Shown here piece by piece: positions 6,648-15,310 of a stretch of DNA of 64,000 bases. The first letter of the stretch is position 1. Every line of letters starts with the position of its first letter. The notes beneath the pieces were generated by a model. It was not told the DNA's origin and made no database searches. It worked only from the letters and a program-made list of their open reading frames with translations. The stretch lies in contig CT978603.1 in the NCBI GenBank assembly GCA_000063525.1, positions 1,669,105 to 1,733,104 of the forward strand. The letters run 5' to 3'. Position numbers and translations under genes: made by a program. Source of the DNA: Synechococcus sp. RCC307. Its GTDB lineage: Bacteria; Cyanobacteriota; Cyanobacteriia; PCC-6307; Cyanobiaceae.

Positions 6648-9353
6648 CTACGGGGTGGAGTAGCGCTGCAGTTGGGTGAGCAATTTGAGGACCATGGCGG
6701 TCCATCCGGTCTGATGGCTGGCGCCAACACCGGAGCCGTTATCGCCGTGGAAATACTCGTTGAAGAGCAGCAGATCCTTCCAATGGGGATCGCTTTGAAA
6801 CAGCTCCACCGCTCCATTGAATGGACGCTGGCCATCGGCATTGCGCCGGAAGAGCCCCACAAGGCGTTTCTCCAATTCCAGTGAGGCATCCCAGAGGTTG
6901 ATCCAATTCCCAGAACGGGTGGGGAATTCCACTTTGAGGCTGTCGCCGTAGTAGTGACCAAACTTCTGCAGGGCTTCAATCAGCAGGTAGTTGAACGGCA
7001 TCCACACCGGCCCACGCCAGTTGGAGTTCCCACCAAACATCGCCACGGGGCTATCGGCTGGGCTGTAAGCGAGCGTTGCGGAAGCTTCTCCTTCACAGAA
7101 GCTGTAGGGGTGCTGCTCGTAGTACTTGGAGAGCGAACGAATCCCGTGGGGAGAGAGGAATTCCTCCTCATCAAAGAGGTATTCACAAATGCGGCGCAGG
7201 TTCTCTTCCGGTACGGCGGCAAACAGGGTGCGGTCGTTGTTCCAAAGGCCGAAATGGTCAGACAACCACGTGGGGTGAACGCGTTCGCTGCTCAGCCACT
7301 TGAGATCTTCTTTGACATTGAGAACCGGCAACTTCTCAACCGTGTCCACGGAAAAACTGGCCACCGCCAGCAGCGGAATCAACCCAGCGATCGAGCGGCT
7401 ACGCAGGTATTCCCAAGAGCCATTGGGCCGCTTGATGACGTCGTAATAGAAGCCATCGTCCTCATCCCAGTTCTTGTAGCTGCGCAGAACCTTGGCCTTG
7501 GAATCAATCACCGCCTCGGTGTTCAACGTGGTGGCCAACTGCACGAAGTCGTAGAGGAAACGCTCAGCGATATCGGTGTACTCAGGCTCTTCCCTGGCCA
7601 GGGACACACTCATCTGCAGCAGACTGAGGCTGAGGGTCGCCATCCAGGCGGTGCCATCGCACTGCTCAATGCGGCTGCCATCGGGCAAGGGATAACGGCG
7701 ATCAAAGACCCCGATGTTGTCGAGGCCGAGGAAGCCCCCCTCAAACACGTTGTCGCCGGAGCGGTCGTTGCGGTTAGCCCACCAGCCGTACTCGAGGATG
7801 AGTTTGCGCATGGCGCTGCGCAGAAAGGGCAGATCGCCAAAGCCCTTCTCGTTGCGTTCAATCTGGAAAATCCGCAAGGCCGCCCAGGCGCCGATGGGAG
7901 GATTGGGGTCCGAGAGCGCCCATTCATAGGCCGGCGTTTGGGCATTGGGAGCGGTGTACCAGGGGCTGCGCAGCAACATGCTCTGCTGCTTGGCCATCGC
8001 TGGATCAATGCAGGCAAAGGCCACCGAGTGGAACATCAAGTCCCACTGGCAGAAGTAGGGATACTCCCAGCTATCGGGCATGGAGATCACATCATCGGCA
8101 TGCATCCGCCGCCAATAGGCGTTCTCTGTTTTCAGTCGCTCTGGTGGCGGCGAAGGGTGGTTGGGGTCACCACTGAGCCAGCGCACCACCGTCCAGCGGT
8201 AAAACTTTTTGCACCACAGCAGACCACTGGCCGCCGAGCGAAAGATCAGGGCGTCATCAGCGCTGAGGCCAGGGGCGCAGGAATCGAGATAATCAAGACA
8301 TTCCTGTTCGCGCTGTTGCAACAGCTGATCAAAAGAACCATCGAAAGGATCAGCTGGCAGCTGGCGCGCCAGACGCAAATCAACCACCCACTCCCCACCG
8401 CCGGCGATGCGCCGCTGCAACAACAACCCGGCTTTGGTGCCTTCTTGCGCCGGATTAACAGCCTCCTGCTCGCCATTCACCACATAACGGTGAAAGGCAT
8501 CTTTCACATAGGGCTCCGGATTGGGCTGTTGATAGAGCCGCTCGGTGTTGGTGGCGTTTTCGGTGAACAGCCAGGTGCCCTGCTGCCGACAGGCCAGCTG
8601 GTAGCTGCCAATGCCATGAACATCAGGCGTTTTGATGCCATCGCCATCGCGGCAAATCGGTGAGCGTTGGCGCCACTCCTCCTTGTAACCCCAGTCCCAG
8701 ATATTGCGCAGCCAGAGCGTAGGAATCAGGCTGAGCTCTGCTTCATCGGCCCCGCGGTTGACCACGCGAATGCGGATGAGCAGGTCTTCAGGGCTGGCTT
8801 TGGCGTAATCAACGAAAACGTCGAAGTAACGGTTGTCATCAAAGATGCCGGTCTCCACCAGCTCGTATTCGGGCTGATCGCGGCCACGGCGACCGTTCTC
8901 TTCCACCAGGTGCTGGTAGGGGAATTCCTGCTGCGGGTACTTGTACAACCCCCGCATGAAGCTGTGGGTTGGGGTGTTGAGCAGGTGAAAGAAATAGTCC
9001 TTGAGGTCTTCGCCATGGTTGCCCTCACCATTGGCCAGGCCAAAGGGCCGCTCTTTCAAGATCGGGTCACGGCCATTCCAAAGGGCTAGGCCAAAACAAA
9101 GCAGCCCCTTCTCATCACTGATGCCAAGCAGGCCATCCTCGCCCCAGCGATAACAACGCATGCGGGCGTGGTCATGGGGGAATGAACTCCACGCATTGCC
9201 ATCGGCGGAATAGTCCTCACGGACGGTCCCCCATTGGCGATCACTCAGGTAGCTGCCCCAACGCGACCAAGGCTGATGGCCTTCATCGCGCTCGGCCATG
9301 CGCCGATGTTCGCTGCTAGTGGCATCGGAAGAACTCACCGCAGAATTGCTCAC
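6648..9353 (-). CDS. GH63-like glucosidase (mannosyl-oligosaccharide glucosidase/MGH family)
   Basis: 901-residue protein with the (alpha/alpha)6-barrel signature of GH63-type hydrolases. The C-terminal GGNSNWRGPVWMPFNYLL block (about residue 780) is characteristic. Bacterial relatives hydrolyse alpha-glucosides such as mannosylglycerate or glucosylglycerate, both of which are marine compatible solutes; the substrate here is unknown. There is no signal peptide. The GTG start at 9353 overlaps the stop of the upstream GMC gene (GTGA), so translation is probably coupled. It is flanked on both sides by GMC flavoproteins, which suggests that liberated sugar is oxidised by neighbouring products. 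Confidence 0.88.
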   Translation of the reverse strand: MSNSAVSSSDATSSEHRRMAERDEGHQPWSRWGSYLSDRQWGTVREDYSADGNAWSSFPHDHARMRCYRWGEDGLLGISDEKGLLCFGLALWNGRDPILKERPFGLANGEGNHGEDLKDYFFHLLNTPTHSFMRGLYKYPQQEFPYQHLVEENGRRGRDQPEYELVETGIFDDNRYFDVFVDYAKASPEDLLIRIRVVNRGADEAELSLIPTLWLRNIWDWGYKEEWRQRSPICRDGDGIKTPDVHGIGSYQLACRQQGTWLFTENATNTERLYQQPNPEPYVKDAFHRYVVNGEQEAVNPAQEGTKAGLLLQRRIAGGGEWVVDLRLARQLPADPFDGSFDQLLQQREQECLDYLDSCAPGLSADDALIFRSAASGLLWCKKFYRWTVVRWLSGDPNHPSPPPERLKTENAYWRRMHADDVISMPDSWEYPYFCQWDLMFHSVAFACIDPAMAKQQSMLLRSPWYTAPNAQTPAYEWALSDPNPPIGAWAALRIFQIERNEKGFGDLPFLRSAMRKLILEYGWWANRNDRSGDNVFEGGFLGLDNIGVFDRRYPLPDGSRIEQCDGTAWMATLSLSLLQMSVSLAREEPEYTDIAERFLYDFVQLATTLNTEAVIDSKAKVLRSYKNWDEDDGFYYDVIKRPNGSWEYLRSRSIAGLIPLLAVASFSVDTVEKLPVLNVKEDLKWLSSERVHPTWLSDHFGLWNNDRTLFAAVPEENLRRICEYLFDEEEFLSPHGIRSLSKYYEQHPYSFCEGEASATLAYSPADSPVAMFGGNSNWRGPVWMPFNYLLIEALQKFGHYYGDSLKVEFPTRSGNWINLWDASLELEKRLVGLFRRNADGQRPFNGAVELFQSDPHWKDLLLFNEYFHGDNGSGVGASHQTGWTAMVLKLLTQLQRYSTP

Positions 9354-10867
9354 AGAACAGCCGCCAGCTGCTCGCCCAAGCGCAAGGAATTAGCGATCAC
9401 CGTGAGTCCGGGGCCAATGCTGGGGCAGCTGGGAAACACGCTGGCATCAGCGATATAGAGGTTGTCGATCTCATGGCTACGGCCATGGAGATCCACAACA
9501 GAGGTGGCCGGATTGCTGCCCATCCGGCAGGTGCCACAGGCATACCCCATCACGCTGATCGGGGCTTCACCGCGGGGATGGGTCGGTGCTGAACGCACCA
9601 CATGGGTGTTGGGATCTGCCTCCACCGCCTTGAGCGTGTCGATCCAGCGGTAGACCAAGCGGTCATGGGCCTCGCGGTTATTGGGGATGTAGTTGATGCG
9701 CAGCTGATCGCCCTGCAGATAGACCTTGTTGTGGGTATCTGGCAGCACCTCGCTCATGGCCCACCAGGCCACCGAGCGGGAGGCCAACTCCTCAAGGCCG
9801 AAGTTAGGCATCAACTTCGTGACCAAAGAGAGCACCGGCGGTGATTCGGCAAACAGGGCGTCTTGCAGAACACCACCGCAGCTCTGGATATGGCCGAGGG
9901 GAAAGCTGACGTTCTTATCGCCCCAGTAGTAGTCGTTGACGCCATAGGAGCGGTGGTAGCGGCCGCTATTGGGAGCTGCCGCCAGCTGCAGGATGGAGGT
10001 GAGCTGCGGCTTCATCAGGTTGCGCCCCACCTGATCAGAACCATTGGCTAACCCACGCGGGTGGCTGTCATTGATCGAGCGCAACAAGATGGCCGGGGTG
10101 TTCACCGCACCGGCAGCCAGCACCACCACATGGGACTGGAACAACCAGTCCTGGCCAGCGATACAAGCCTCCACGCCCTTGACCTCGCGGCCACTGGGAT
10201 TCACATGCAGCCGCGTGACTCGAGCACCACTACGCAGCTGCACCGATGGCGTGGCCGTGGCTGGCGCAACACCGAACAACTCAGCATCCCCACTGGGGTC
10301 CTCCTTGTTGTCGGACCAGCTGATGGGTAGGTCATAGGGCTGAGCGCCCTGACGCTCGAGGCAACTGCGCAATTCCTGCAAGAAGGGCTCCACCGGCTTC
10401 GGTGCTGCGCTGAAATCGCTCTGCCGTGGGGGCTCGGTGGGATCCACACCGGCGCGGCCATGCACCTGATAAAGCTGTTCGGCCTTGTCGTAATAGGGGG
10501 CGACATCGCCGTAACTCAGCTCCCATTGCGGCGAAACACCCTCTTGCAGAGGCAGGGCGCCGAAATCCTTTTCGCGCATCCGCTCCAGCACGCCGCCCCA
10601 GATCTTGGTGTTGCCACCAAGGGCATACATCGTTTGGGGCGCAAAGGGATCACCGTCGGGGCCAAACCAGTTTTCTGTGGGGTGGAAGCGATCTTTGGAA
10701 CGCAGCAGCTCCACATCCGCCATGTTCTGATCCGCCAATGGCATGGGGCCACCGCGCTCAAGAATCAGCACTGTTTTGCCTTGGCCAGCCAAGGAGCCGG
10801 CCAACGTGCCACCGGCAGCGCCGCTGCCAATGATGATCACGTCGTAATGCTGGTCGTCGATGATCAT
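9350..10867 (-). CDS. GMC-family oxidoreductase with altered active-site residues
   Basis: 505 residues, a paralogue of the flavoprotein at 5064-6620. The FAD motif GSGAAGGTLA (14-23), LERGG and the C-terminal DNLYIADASVFPS are conserved. The two family catalytic positions are not: Tyr442 (GYACGTCRMG) replaces the His and Gly485 (SIGPGLT) replaces the Asn of the NP motif. It also lacks the Cys cluster of its paralogue. It may be a non-catalytic or differently working partner. It starts at ATG 10867, 10 bp after ctaE, and its TGA overlaps the GTG of the glucosidase gene. Confidence 0.88.
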   Translation of the reverse strand: MIIDDQHYDVIIIGSGAAGGTLAGSLAGQGKTVLILERGGPMPLADQNMADVELLRSKDRFHPTENWFGPDGDPFAPQTMYALGGNTKIWGGVLERMREKDFGALPLQEGVSPQWELSYGDVAPYYDKAEQLYQVHGRAGVDPTEPPRQSDFSAAPKPVEPFLQELRSCLERQGAQPYDLPISWSDNKEDPSGDAELFGVAPATATPSVQLRSGARVTRLHVNPSGREVKGVEACIAGQDWLFQSHVVVLAAGAVNTPAILLRSINDSHPRGLANGSDQVGRNLMKPQLTSILQLAAAPNSGRYHRSYGVNDYYWGDKNVSFPLGHIQSCGGVLQDALFAESPPVLSLVTKLMPNFGLEELASRSVAWWAMSEVLPDTHNKVYLQGDQLRINYIPNNREAHDRLVYRWIDTLKAVEADPNTHVVRSAPTHPRGEAPISVMGYACGTCRMGSNPATSVVDLHGRSHEIDNLYIADASVFPSCPSIGPGLTVIANSLRLGEQLAAVL

Positions 10868-10877
10868 GGGTCGTCTC

Positions 10878-11480
10878 CTAGTAGCGCTGCCAGACGTAGA
10901 TCAAGAAGAAAAGGATGATCCAGATCACATCCACAAAGTGCCAAAAGAGGCTGACGGATGTCACACCCATGTCCCCTTTCTCGTAATTTCCAGGCCGGAA
11001 GGAGTGGAACAGCATTAATCCCATCAGGCCGATGCCCGTGATCACATGCAGGCCATGGAATCCAGTGAGTAGATAGAAGGTGCCGCCAAAGACACCGCTA
11101 TCCAAACCAAATTTGAGGCTCGACCATTCGACGTATTGGCCATAGACGAAATAGGCCCCCATCAACATGGTGATGAACCAGACAATTCGGAAACCCCAGA
11201 GATTGCCTTTGTGCAGATAGCGCTCAGCGAAATAGGCCACAAAACTGGAGCTCACCAACACGATGGTGTTGATCAGGGGCATCTTCACCTCAAGGCCATC
11301 AACGCCCGCCGGTAACCACTCCGGTGAGGTGAGCTTGAACAGGGAGAAGCCTGCAAAAAAGGCCAGGAAAATGATGCTTTCTGAGCACAGGAAGATCACA
11401 AAGCCCGTGAGGTTGTGGCCGTCATGCTTGATGTGCCCTGGGGTGTGGTCGAGCTGCACAGATGGATCAGAACTGGTCAT
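10878..11480 (-). CDS. ctaE: Heme-copper oxidase subunit III (ARTO cluster)
   Basis: 200-residue integral membrane subunit III with five or more helices. The motifs FVIFLCSESIIFLAFFAG, GFHGLHVITG and WHFVDVIWI are typical of cytochrome oxidase subunit III. It stabilises the catalytic subunit. Its ATG lies 3 bp after the ctaD stop, and the GMC gene follows within 10 bp. Membership in the alternative oxidase rather than the cytochrome c oxidase complex is inferred from the CuA-less ctaC in the same run. Confidence 0.93.
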   Translation of the reverse strand: MTSSDPSVQLDHTPGHIKHDGHNLTGFVIFLCSESIIFLAFFAGFSLFKLTSPEWLPAGVDGLEVKMPLINTIVLVSSSFVAYFAERYLHKGNLWGFRIVWFITMLMGAYFVYGQYVEWSSLKFGLDSGVFGGTFYLLTGFHGLHVITGIGLMGLMLFHSFRPGNYEKGDMGVTSVSLFWHFVDVIWIILFFLIYVWQRY

Positions 11481-11483
11481 CGG

Positions 11484-13173
11484 TCAGGCCTCCTGAGCGC
11501 GGCGGACATAGAAGGCCTCATCGGCCACCTGGGGCTGATCAAGGCCATAGCCATAGGGGTTATTGAGCACTGTGGGAACGTCGTCTTCAAAGTTCTCAGC
11601 CGGTGGCGGAGAGGGCAGAAGCCATTCCAGGCCAATGGCACCCCACGGATTGGGCGGCGCCTTTGGACCACGGGCCCAGGAGCTCACCATGTTGAGGATG
11701 AAGGGGATCGCAGCCACTCCCAACAGGAAGGCACCAACACTGGCGATCACATTCCAGATCGCGAATTCAGGGTCGTAGGAGGCCACCCGCCGCGGCATTC
11801 CTAGCAGGCCAGCCCAATGCAGCGGTAGCCAGTTCAGGGTGCAGCCAATGAAGGTGAGCGCAAAGTGCAGCTTGCCCAAGCCTTCGTAATACATGTGGCC
11901 GGTGAACTTGGGGAACCAGTGATAAACAGCCGCAAACACACCCAGCACAATCGCGTTGAAGATCACGTAGTGGAAGTGGGCCACCACGAAGTAGGTGTTG
12001 CCCACATGGATATCAATCGGCACGGTGCCGAGCATCACGCCAGTAATGCCAGCAAAAATGAAGTTCACCAAGCCGCCAAGACAAAACAGCATGGGCGTGG
12101 TGAGCCGTAACTTGCCTCGCCACAACGTGGCCACCCAGGCGAACACCTTGACGCCGGTAGGCACCGCAATCGTCATCGTGGTGAACATGAATAGGATGCG
12201 CATCCAGTTCGGTGTGCCCGTGTAAAACATGTGGTGGGCCCACACGATCAAGGACAGAAACACAATCCCGAAGGAAGCCAACGCCACGAATTTGTAGCCA
12301 AACAATGGCTTGCGGGAATAGCAGGTGAAGACCTCAGAGAAAATGCCAAACACCGGCAGCACCATCACGTAAACAGCCGGGTGCGAATAGAACCAAAAGA
12401 AGTGTTGATAGAGCACCGGGTCACCACCACCTTCTGGCTTGAAAAAGCTGGTGCCAAAGCTCAGATCAAACAGCAGCATGATCGCGCCACCGGTGAGCGC
12501 AGGAAGGCCAATCAGCTGAATGGTTTGCGCGCCCCACGCCGTCCAGCAGTAAAGCGGCATCTTGAAAAAGCCCATGCCAGGGGCACGCATGCGGATGATC
12601 GTGGTGACGAAATTGATGGCACCAAAGATCGATGAAATCCCCGACAAGGCCACAGCCAACAGCCAGAGCTGCTGACCATTGAAGAAATGCCCCAGAGGGT
12701 TCTGAATGCTCACCGGTGGATAGGACCACCAACCGGCTTGGGCAGGTCCGCCAGGAACAAAAAAGCTGGCCATCAGCAACACGGCAAACACCGGCACCAG
12801 CCAGAACGCCGCCGCGTTCAACTTGGGGAACGCCATGTCGGGCGCGCCGATCATGGTGGGAATCAGCAGATTGTTCAGGCCGTTGAGGACCGGGGAACAA
12901 AAACAGGAACAGCATCACTGTTCCATGCATCGTGTAGAGGCCGTTGTAAACGGTGGGATCCACCAAATCCGCCTCTGGTGTGATCAACTCGCCGCGGACA
13001 ATCATCGCCAGCAGTCCTCCCACCAAGAGGAACAACAGCGAAGTGGCGATGTATTGAATGCCAATCACCTTGGCATCGGTGTTGATGCTGAAAAAGCGCT
13101 TCCAGTTATCGGGCGCCCCCGGAACGGGGTGGGGCGCCTTGAGGATGCGGGGATCGAAGTTGGTGCTGGTCAT
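11484..13173 (-). CDS. ctaD: Heme-copper oxidase subunit I, frameshifted as assembled
   Basis: Catalytic subunit that reduces O2 at a heme-CuB centre. The protein is read in two frames. The N-terminal part (13173 to about 12895) ends in MHGTVMLFLFLFPG, and the rest continues in the frame that starts with LNGLNNLL. One extra base in the GGGG run at 12892-12895 accounts for the break; removing it gives a normal protein of about 562 residues. Visible ligands are His in YTMHGTVML, YSHPAVY (an A2-type site without the D-channel Glu of HPEVY), AHHMFYTG for CuB, and VAHFHYVIF for the hemes. Every conserved block is intact, so I think the gene is functional and the frameshift is a sequencing error. 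Confidence 0.9.
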
Positions 13174-13178
13174 GGTGC

Positions 13179-14117
13179 TCAGGCGTCGTGGGGGATGGAG
13201 GCATCGCCGGGGTCATTGACCATTGGGGGTGGCGCGGGTGGCACGGTGGCCCAGCCCCGATCCCCCGTTGCCAAACGCTTGGCATAGAGCTCATTGCCAG
13301 GGCTCAAGCCGGGTTGGAGGGGTTGTTTGGCTGTTGTCTTCAGCCAGTCGTCGTAGATCGCCTGGGACTGCACCAGAACATCGGTTTGGTTCTGGGAGTA
13401 GTAGGCCCCGCTGAAGTGGGCATCACGCAGACGGAAACGGCCTTCTTTGGTCGGCGTCACACTGAAAGAGATGACACTGCCCGGAACGATGTCCTGCTTG
13501 AGGCGGAAGGCCGGGACATAAAAGCTGTGGTTGACGTCTTCACTGATCAGGCGAAAGTTCACCCGCTGATTAATGGGCAAGTGCAGCTCTGAGCTGCGCA
13601 CCCCATTGGGATACACAAACTCCCAGCTCCACTGCCGCGAAATGACATCGATCGGCCCAACGGTGGCGCGGGGGTCTTCCACCGCACCCACCAGGGGATC
13701 CGTGCCAATGGCGTATTTGTGTTTCGGCCCCAGGGCATCGAGCTTGTCGTTGACCTGCATCGAATAGAAGGCGATGGCAAACACCACCACCGTGGGGATC
13801 AAGGTCCAGGTGATCTCCAGGCGGGTGTTGCCTTCGATCGGCGCGCCATAGCTCTCGTCGTACTTATCTGCCCGGTCAAACAACAGGCTCCAGGCCATCA
13901 CACCGGTGCATCCCAAAAACACAAACGTGCCGATGCCGGTTTCCAGGGCGAAAAGATTGTCGACGTAGGGGGCAGCCGTGGACGCCTGCGGCGGGAACCA
14001 GCCGTAGGACCACTGGGCCATCAGCCAACTCATGGTGAGATTGGCGCCAACAGCCAGGGTGATGATCACGATGGCGCCGAGGTTGGGGCCTTTCTTGATC
14101 GGCGTTGTAGGGGTCAT
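13179..14117 (-). CDS. ctaC: Oxidase subunit II lacking the CuA site (alternative respiratory terminal oxidase)
   Basis: 312 residues: two N-terminal helices, then a soluble cupredoxin-like domain with SEDVNHSFYVPAFRLKQD as in COX2. The CuA loop, normally C-x3-C with His and Met ligands, reads LRDAHFSGAYYSQNQTDV here and has no Cys. The only Cys of the protein is in the second helix. Cyanobacterial subunit II proteins without CuA belong to ARTO, which is thought to oxidise quinol directly rather than cytochrome c or plastocyanin. The 5' end overlaps the DUF2231 gene by 4 bp (ATGA), and ctaD starts 5 bp downstream of the stop. Confidence 0.9.
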   Translation of the reverse strand: MTPTTPIKKGPNLGAIVIITLAVGANLTMSWLMAQWSYGWFPPQASTAAPYVDNLFALETGIGTFVFLGCTGVMAWSLLFDRADKYDESYGAPIEGNTRLEITWTLIPTVVVFAIAFYSMQVNDKLDALGPKHKYAIGTDPLVGAVEDPRATVGPIDVISRQWSWEFVYPNGVRSSELHLPINQRVNFRLISEDVNHSFYVPAFRLKQDIVPGSVISFSVTPTKEGRFRLRDAHFSGAYYSQNQTDVLVQSQAIYDDWLKTTAKQPLQPGLSPGNELYAKRLATGDRGWATVPPAPPPMVNDPGDASIPHDA

Positions 14118-14734
14118 GGCAACACCTCCTGAACATTGGCACCGGCCGCCAGCAACTGATCAGCAGTGATGTGCACACCAAATTCACTGGCCAGCCAGGC
14201 GCCGAGGCTGCCGTGCACGCCCATCACCACAAGGATGAAGGCCCCGCAGGTCAGGTACAGCCAGCTGACCTGACGCCCGAGGTCTTTGCGCCAGATGAAG
14301 CGCTGAAAGCCGCGCCAGATCGTCATCGCGACGATGAGCAGCAGCAGGGCCACACCGCCAACGGCATGCCAGAGCATGGTGTCGATGGCGTTTTGCCCCA
14401 AAACGCTGGTGACCCCGGGCAAGGGCACGGCCAGCAGCATTTCGTAGAAGCCGGCGGCCACCGTGAAGAAGGTGACGATGCTGCAGGCCAGCACGTTGTA
14501 CCAGCCCACATCGTGGAAACCGACGCGGGTCACCGGCAGAGCCAGCAAGCGAAACACCCGTTTTTCCAAGGGGTAGAAGGCCCCTGCGAAATCAAACGCG
14601 ATTCCGATCGAGAACAGGCCGATGGTGAGGTGCACCAAATTGGGATGCACCGGAATCGCATAGGGGAGATCGTTGGGCCCCAGGGAATCAACGATGTCGT
14701 TGATGGGGGAGACAATCGTGGCCAGAAGGCTCAT
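14114..14734 (-). CDS. DUF2231-type membrane protein
   Basis: 206 residues with about five hydrophobic segments. The family signature VHPNLVHLTIGL sits near the N-terminus, with further His residues in MLWHAVGG and GVHGSLGAW that could bind heme b. It is the second of two similar proteins ahead of ctaC, linked to both neighbours by 4-bp ATGA overlaps. As I recall, ARTO clusters in other cyanobacteria are also preceded by two such genes, so a role in assembly of the oxidase or electron entry is likely. No reaction is established. Confidence 0.8.
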   Translation of the reverse strand: MSLLATIVSPINDIVDSLGPNDLPYAIPVHPNLVHLTIGLFSIGIAFDFAGAFYPLEKRVFRLLALPVTRVGFHDVGWYNVLACSIVTFFTVAAGFYEMLLAVPLPGVTSVLGQNAIDTMLWHAVGGVALLLLIVAMTIWRGFQRFIWRKDLGRQVSWLYLTCGAFILVVMGVHGSLGAWLASEFGVHITADQLLAAGANVQEVLP

Positions 14735-15234
14735 GAGATCACCCCCTCACGGATGGCTTCCACCACCGGAACCGTGTGCAAGCCATAGACCCAGACCAAC
14801 TTGTCGCCGAGGTACACCTGGGTGAAGACCAAGGCCGCCAAAACCCCATCAATCACCAAAAAGCCTTTGGGCAAGACCGCTGGATCTTTTTGACGCACCA
14901 CATAGCGCCAGGCGGTGAGCAGGCTGAGCACACCAGCCAACGACCAGCCAATGGTGCTGTGGTAGTTGAGGATGTCGCGGGCGCCGCTGTAGGGGCTGGC
15001 CAGACCCGCCTCCACCTGGCCGAAAATGATCGCCACGAAGATGGCAACCGTTGCCACCAAGAGGTTCCAGAAGCTCACCTCAAAGAGGTTGGGCTTGCGT
15101 GTGATCACGCCGATGAGATCAAAAACCACCGTGATCAGCGCCATCGCGATCACGAAGTGAACAACGATGGGATGGAGCACATCCATCCAGGGCAAATTTT
15201 TGTCGTTCAGCGGCGGGAGCAAGTGCTCGAGCAT
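14731..15234 (-). CDS. DUF2231-type membrane protein, first gene of the ARTO run
   Basis: 167 residues from ATG 15234 (a GTG at 15252 would add six). It carries the DUF2231 motif VLHPIVVHFVIAMAL, then four to five helices with an HSTIGWSL segment. It is related to the next protein in the run and overlaps it by 4 bp. The gene is divergent from fumC; the 76 bp between the two starts must hold both promoters. It leads a same-strand run that continues through ctaC, ctaD, ctaE, GMC, GH63, GMC, VOC, DoxX and SDR. Confidence 0.8.
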   Translation of the reverse strand: MLEHLLPPLNDKNLPWMDVLHPIVVHFVIAMALITVVFDLIGVITRKPNLFEVSFWNLLVATVAIFVAIIFGQVEAGLASPYSGARDILNYHSTIGWSLAGVLSLLTAWRYVVRQKDPAVLPKGFLVIDGVLAALVFTQVYLGDKLVWVYGLHTVPVVEAIREGVIS

Positions 15235-15310
15235 CGCCGGACCCCAAGGCACACATGAGTCAGTGGTAAGGGTGAACGATTAAGAACTCGTCAGGGCACG
15301 TTTTTGCTTT

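Noticed and set aside
6954..8663. 569-codon open frame on the plus strand
   Set aside because: It is antisense to the GH63 glucosidase gene, whose conserved motifs run throughout. High G+C makes long antisense frames common here.
12466..13173. A natural split or truncated ctaD gene
   Set aside because: The second half continues with no loss of conserved residues one base out of frame; a single homopolymer error explains it better.
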